Source: an uncultured Clostridia bacterium
Lineage (GTDB): Bacteria; Bacillota; Clostridia; TANB77; CAG-508
NCBI GenBank assembly: GCA_948891265.1
Contig: CAQUBD010000018.1
Span: 1-36,308 of the forward strand
Reading direction: 5' to 3'
DNA: 36,308 nucleotides
Shown: positions 32,638 to 36,308 of the stretch, in pieces
Layout of the letters: every line of letters starts with the position of its first letter
Numbering within the stretch: the first letter of the stretch is position 1
Made by a program: the position numbers and the translations under genes
Notes under the pieces: model-generated
Told to the model about the DNA's origin: nothing
Databases searched by the model: none
What the model saw: only the letters and a program-made list of their open reading frames with translations

Positions 32638-33648
32638 TTATTCTTCTACATCTTTCATTTTTTTATTTATATATTTCATAACTGAAATAACCTTTGAATA
32701 ATCCATTCTTTTAGGTCCTATAATTCCTATTGTCCCTAAGTCTTTATTACCCACTTTATGTTTAAATGTAATAACACTAAAATCCTTTAGCTCTTGTTTT
32801 TCATTCTCATCACCAATATACACATTTATATCTTTAGCAAATCCCGAATTTAATATATCTGTCATTAAATCTTTTTCATCAATAATATTTACAAAATTCT
32901 TTGCTACAGCTAAACTATTAAATTCTGGCAAATCGAATGCTCTATTTGTACCTTCCAGATATAGTTTTCTATCTTCCGAAATAACTTTCTTTATCTGTTC
33001 TATTATTGGCTTTATCACTTTTACACTATATTTCATTTCATTAATCAAATATTCTTCTAATGGTGCATCAATTATCTCCAATGGCTGTCCTTTTAATTTT
33101 TGATTGAACATATAGTTTATTGTTTCTACTTGTTTTTCAGAGACATCTTCATCAAATTTTATTATTGTTTCTTTAACCATTCCTGTATTTGTTAATATTA
33201 TTGCCATTAACATTCTTGGTCCTAATAACACAAATTTGATTTCTTCTATTAATAAGTTTTCTGTACTCGGTCCTATTGCTAATGTTGTATAATGTGTTAT
33301 TTCTGATATTGTTGTTGTTGCAATTTTGGTTAAGTCTTCAATTTCATTTACTTTTGTTTCTAGCTTGTCACTTATGTATTTGATTTCTTCTAAACTGATA
33401 TTGTCATCTTTTAATAATTCATCTACATAGTACCTATAGCCTTTTTCTGATGGTATTCTTCCACTTGATGTGTGCGTTTTTTCTAAATAACCTGATTTTT
33501 CTAAATCTGCCATTTCATTTCTTATCGTTGCACTACTATAATTTAAATCATAGTTATTTGTTAATGCGCTAGAACTTACAGGCTCTGCTGTATTTATATA
33601 TTCTTCAACTATTGCTTGTAGTACTTTCTTTTTTCTTTCTTCTAGCAT
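32638..33648 (-). CDS. hrcA: heat-inducible repressor HrcA
   Basis: Of 336 residues. The N-terminal winged helix (about 1-75: RKKKVLQAIVEEYINTAEPVSS, then SSATIRNEMADLEKSGYLEKTHTSSGRIPSEKGYRYYVD) and the GAF-like dimer domain that follows are complete. I take the ATG at 33648 (AGAGGTG seven bases before); a GTG at 33669 lies inside the CIRCE. HrcA binds CIRCE and represses this operon; GroE helps it fold. It is the first gene of the operon, behind two CIRCE-like sites. Confidence 0.95.
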   Translation of the reverse strand: MLEERKKKVLQAIVEEYINTAEPVSSSALTNNYDLNYSSATIRNEMADLEKSGYLEKTHTSSGRIPSEKGYRYYVDELLKDDNISLEEIKYISDKLETKVNEIEDLTKIATTTISEITHYTTLAIGPSTENLLIEEIKFVLLGPRMLMAIILTNTGMVKETIIKFDEDVSEKQVETINYMFNQKLKGQPLEIIDAPLEEYLINEMKYSVKVIKPIIEQIKKVISEDRKLYLEGTNRAFDLPEFNSLAVAKNFVNIIDEKDLMTDILNSGFAKDINVYIGDENEKQELKDFSVITFKHKVGNKDLGTIGIIGPKRMDYSKVISVMKYINKKMKDVEE

Positions 33649-33662
33649 ATATTCACCTCTTT

Positions 33663-33689
33663 TTAGCACTCTTCATTTTTGATTGCTAA
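33663..33689 (-). promoter_or_regulatory. CIRCE operator
   Basis: TTAGCACTC-N9-GATTGCTAA, one mismatch from the consensus TTAGCACTC-N9-GAGTGCTAA. It lies in the leader, 15 bases before the hrcA start. The HrcA binding site. Confidence 0.92.
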
Positions 33690-33698
33690 TCTTGTTAT

Positions 33699-33727
33699 AT
33701 ATTATATCCTTTTTTAGCACTTGTCAA
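33699..33727 (-). promoter_or_regulatory. promoter of the heat-shock operon
   Basis: On the minus strand TTGACA (33727-33722), then TAATAT (33704-33699) at 17 bases, or TATAAT (33706-33701) at 15. The -35 lies within the second CIRCE-like site. Confidence 0.7.
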
Positions 33728-33740
33728 TACAATCTGCTAA
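33714..33740 (-). promoter_or_regulatory. second, degenerate CIRCE-like site
   Basis: TTAGCACTT-N9-ATCTGCTAA: correct spacing, four mismatches to the consensus in total. It covers the -35 box of the operon promoter, so binding there would block transcription directly. Confidence 0.6.
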
Positions 33741-33801
33741 AATTTTTTGTGAATTTTTTGTGAACGCTTACAATTCATGCTATTAGATTTAAATCTACTT
33801 T

Positions 33802-34026
33802 TTGAAATTCAAAATTGAAGCTTCCACTATCAACAATCATCTTTACTACATCTATCGTCGGCATCTCTTTAGTGATACAGAAAAAGTCGCTATTGCAGAA
33901 GTAACATATGGTGTAAGAAGATGGAAAAGCAACAAAAATTGGTTTAATTTAGACCATAAACAGGACATGCCTAAAATGGCTTGTCCTGTTTTATCATGTA
34001 AATGCACTTCTTATTGCTATAATTAA
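33802..34026 (+). pseudogene. doubtful gene remnant of foreign composition
   Basis: An open frame of 74 codons from a TTG without a ribosome site. The first 52 residues have C-rich third positions unlike the native genes (ATC, AAC, TAC, CGT CGG), and contain YYIYRRHLFSDTEKVAIAEVTYGVRRWKS, which looks like real protein. The rest runs through the terminator at 33958 and is not credible. Probably the leftover of a foreign gene; I cannot name it. Confidence 0.3.
33958..33995. terminator. bidirectional intrinsic terminator
   Basis: AAACAGGACA (33958-33967) pairs with TGTCCTGTTT (33982-33991), with AAA and TTT flanks on both sides. It ends the minus-strand exchanger gene (stop at 33994) and any plus-strand transcript from the left. 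Confidence 0.88.
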
Positions 34027-34845
34027 AATCCCTATTGTTTGTATTGCAAACAAATTTAAAATATTAGAAGTTAATAAATTATTTGTAGCCTCAACTACTC
34101 CTAGCATAGTATCATTTTCTTTTTTATGATGTTTTTGTGATTCAAAAAATGTTATTAATTCTGGTAAACTTGTTATAAATCCTAATAATGTTCCAATTAT
34201 TATTTCAGATATATTGAATATATTGCATAATTTTTCAAGTGTATTACCTAATATCTCTCCTATTATAAATAATAATACTCCTGTTATAACTAATATTATG
34301 CAATATTTAATTATTTTTCTTTTATTCCCTTTCTCCCATCTTTTTTCTTTTTCTATTTCTAATTCAATTTCTTTGTCTTCTTTTTGTAAGTATAGTTTAT
34401 GAACATTATTATTTAGAAACCTAAAAAAAGTATATAATATTATAAAAGCTGGGACTATAGCCAAATTTAATTCTATATTAAATCTTAATAGTATTATTGG
34501 TATTATTATTGTCATAATTACTAAAATTAAATCTATTTTAATAGCCTTTTTTCTCAACTTCTGTCCATTTTTATTTATTATAATTGCACCTAAATATTGT
34601 ATTAAATTAATTATATTAGAACTTAATATATTATATATACTTGCTCCTGCTAGTCCTCTTATACTTGATGTTGTTATTGTTAAAAGTTCTGGTACAGAAG
34701 TTGCATATCCTGCAATATCTCCAACTGTTTTCGCTTTCAAATTTAGGCTTTCTGCTAACTTTCTCAGTGTACCTACAAGTATGTATTTTGATATTACTAC
34801 TATTAAAACAGAGCAAATTATAAATTTAATGATAGTTATAATCAT
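33994..34845 (-). CDS. cation/Ca2+ exchanger, CaCA family
   Basis: Of 283 residues with about nine or ten membrane segments and a charged middle loop (about 150-175). The two alpha-repeats of the family are clear: GYATSVPELLTITTSSIRGLAG and NILSSNIINL in the first half, GFITSLPELITFFES and TNNLLTSNILNLF in the second, each with the conserved proline-glutamate that binds the cation (E53 in the first). It exchanges Ca2+ or Na+ against protons or Na+ across the membrane. Slightly shorter than common members (about 310-350). Ribosome site AAGGAG before the ATG. It follows the GT-C gene by 48 bases, likely same transcript. Confidence 0.8.
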   Translation of the reverse strand: MIITIIKFIICSVLIVVISKYILVGTLRKLAESLNLKAKTVGDIAGYATSVPELLTITTSSIRGLAGASIYNILSSNIINLIQYLGAIIINKNGQKLRKKAIKIDLILVIMTIIIPIILLRFNIELNLAIVPAFIILYTFFRFLNNNVHKLYLQKEDKEIELEIEKEKRWEKGNKRKIIKYCIILVITGVLLFIIGEILGNTLEKLCNIFNISEIIIGTLLGFITSLPELITFFESQKHHKKENDTMLGVVEATNNLLTSNILNLFAIQTIGILIIAIRSAFT

Positions 34846-34893
34846 ATATATCTCCTTTTTTATAATTTACCCTGTTTATATTTTTATAATCAA

Positions 34894-36099
34894 TTATTTC
34901 TTTTCAACTTCTTTATGTACAAAATATTTTCTACATATATCTTTTGAGACTAATATTATTAATATAAAATATACTAGACTAATATATTTTATAGAAATTG
35001 TATTATTATTAAATAAATATACTGAATAGCAATATGTAGATACCATAGATATTCCTATTGGTACATATATCTTATCTTTATTATATATAAAGTATAATAT
35101 ACTTAATATGTCTCCCATAAATAAATACCTATCATGCATTCTTGGTAAGAAAAATGTTGCTATCATTATAGACCATAATGAAAATTCAATAATTCTTTGT
35201 TTATCAAATTTTATTTTCTTATAAATTACCATGAAAGCAATTAGTACATATATAAAAATTGTAATTAAAATTCCTACTTTAGCTATATTTCCACTTGGTT
35301 GTACTACATAATTGTATTTTGATATTGGAAATAATAAACTCCATATTCCTGGAAAATTCATACATAAATATTCTGCCCATTCAGAAGTTTGATTTATATA
35401 AACATTTATACAACTTAATATAGATTTTCCAAATATTATTGCAGGTATGCACATTATTAGATTTACTATTGGTATTATTAGAAAATAATATATTGGAAAT
35501 TTTCTATCAGCTATATATACTAAAATATATACTGGTAATATAAAAATAAATTGTAACTTAAATGCAAAAGATATTCCTAAAAAAATAAAAGATTTCAAAT
35601 ATTTCTTTTCTAATAAATATTTTATAGATATTAGTACAAAAGCTGTATATATAGAGTCTGCTTGTCCCCAACATGCTGAATTTAAAATTACTGTTGGCAA
35701 AAATAAAATTACTCCATATGCTAATAATCCATATAACTCTCTATGTTGATTTTTATCAAATATTATATTAATTATTTTCATTACTGCAAATGCACAAATA
35801 TAGTCAAAAATAATTGATACCATCTTTACTGATATTACAGGATTTATTGGTAAATATGTTAGTAATGCTAATATTGTAATATATGGTGAATTATAATCTC
35901 CAATATTAATATTAAGTGCATGCAAGCCTCCATTTTCTTTTAATTCATAGAACCAGTTTCCTATAAACGCCTGAAAATCTCCTGATACAAAATTAATTAA
36001 AAACATTCTTACTAACCATGCCATTATTGTTATCAGTATAAAAAGTATTATGTTTTTTTCTTTCTCTATAAAATCATATATTTTTTCATTTAATTTCAT
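34894..36099 (-). CDS. GT-C membrane mannosyltransferase-like protein (Gpi18-related)
   Basis: Of 401 residues with about ten membrane segments. Marks of the COG5542/Gpi18-like group: GDYNSPYITILALLTYLP, ACWGQADSIYTAFVL, AFKLQFIFILPVY, and FLPRMHDRYLF in a late external loop. Such enzymes use polyprenyl-phosphate sugars as donors outside the membrane. The early acidic position (SGDFQAF) is likely catalytic. It has its own promoter (36129-36157). The product could decorate a surface polymer; the sugar is not known. Confidence 0.75.
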   Translation of the reverse strand: MKLNEKIYDFIEKEKNIILFILITIMAWLVRMFLINFVSGDFQAFIGNWFYELKENGGLHALNINIGDYNSPYITILALLTYLPINPVISVKMVSIIFDYICAFAVMKIINIIFDKNQHRELYGLLAYGVILFLPTVILNSACWGQADSIYTAFVLISIKYLLEKKYLKSFIFLGISFAFKLQFIFILPVYILVYIADRKFPIYYFLIIPIVNLIMCIPAIIFGKSILSCINVYINQTSEWAEYLCMNFPGIWSLLFPISKYNYVVQPSGNIAKVGILITIFIYVLIAFMVIYKKIKFDKQRIIEFSLWSIMIATFFLPRMHDRYLFMGDILSILYFIYNKDKIYVPIGISMVSTYCYSVYLFNNNTISIKYISLVYFILIILVSKDICRKYFVHKEVEKK

Positions 36100-36128
36100 T
36101 TTATATCCCCTTATAATTTATTATGGAA

Positions 36129-36157
36129 ATGATATCATACTTGTTTACACTTTTCAA
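36129..36157 (-). promoter_or_regulatory. promoter of the GT-C/exchanger pair
   Basis: On the minus strand TTGAAA (36157-36152), 17 bases, TATCAT (36134-36129), 30 bases before the GT-C start. Confidence 0.6.
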
Positions 36158-36210
36158 CATTGTTTTTTTAGTTTTGTTTTTTCATTGCATGGCAATCGCT
36201 TAAAAATTAT

Positions 36211-36308
36211 TTGGTCATATAGACCATGATAGGTCTATTTCATTCAGGCAAAGTCTCTATATATTTATATTCCTTTTGAATGAAATGACGAATGTGATTG
36301 GAGAGGGT
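36211..36308. other. stem-loop-rich stretch at the window end
   Basis: ATAGACC/GGTCTAT (36219-36225 with 36232-36238) and TTTCATTCA/TGAATGAAA (36238-36246 with 36277-36285) are adjacent hairpins. GGAGAGGGT at the edge could be a ribosome site or part of the same structure. The stretch is cut by the window, so it cannot be named. Confidence 0.3.

Overview
The window comes from a very AT-rich, low-GC Firmicute, most likely an uncultured gut clostridium. The evidence is the hrcA-grpE-dnaK-dnaJ order with CIRCE sites, SipW/TasA-type secreted proteins, a TIGR04086 membrane protein, strong A/T wobble codon use and consensus sigma-A promoters with AGGAGG ribosome sites. I cannot name the species. 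Almost every native gene lies on the minus strand.

Layout, left to right. 1-308: an inverted repeat, then a promoter-structure-terminator unit that looks like a small RNA. 309-3623: four secreted or anchored proteins (two clearly TasA/CalY-like, one probably so, one with ChW-like repeats) behind a perfect consensus promoter. 3832-6613: a TIGR04086 membrane protein, a TPR membrane protein, a repeat-rich gap and a lytic transglycosylase. 6713-9468: DNA polymerase I split over three frames. 9608-10681: an orphan ClpX-like AAA+ ATPase with foreign codon use. 10815-23815: a long same-strand run of envelope-glycan genes (two GtrII-type glucosyltransferases, two GT-C enzymes, a GT2, a five-bladed glycosidase-like protein, wecB and tagA) mixed with deoC, queH, ruvB and a deleted FAD oxidoreductase. 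23992-28231: an inserted block of foreign composition with an HD hydrolase, HflK, HflC and an unknown 374-residue protein. 28390-33648: the heat-shock operon with a MazG-like gene inside it. 33994-36099: a cation/Ca2+ exchanger and a Gpi18-like GT-C enzyme.

Two observations stand out. First, the only in-frame CGG codons in the native genes are at three frame breaks (two in polA, one in a GT-C gene). At each, dropping the C of CGG restores the protein (NNN-C-GGA). This points to +1 frameshifting at an unread or rare CGG codon, or to a very regular artefact. Second, three separate foreign-looking transcription units (AAA+ ATPase, hflKC, the 374-residue protein) have promoters with exact 17-bp spacers that each contain the same TTTACATAA-type motif. 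They look like one regulon linking a ClpX-like unfoldase with the HflKC membrane complex.

Several unrelated palindromes with a GGGAC core sit next to gene ends. One has perfect 31-bp arms between grpE and dnaK.
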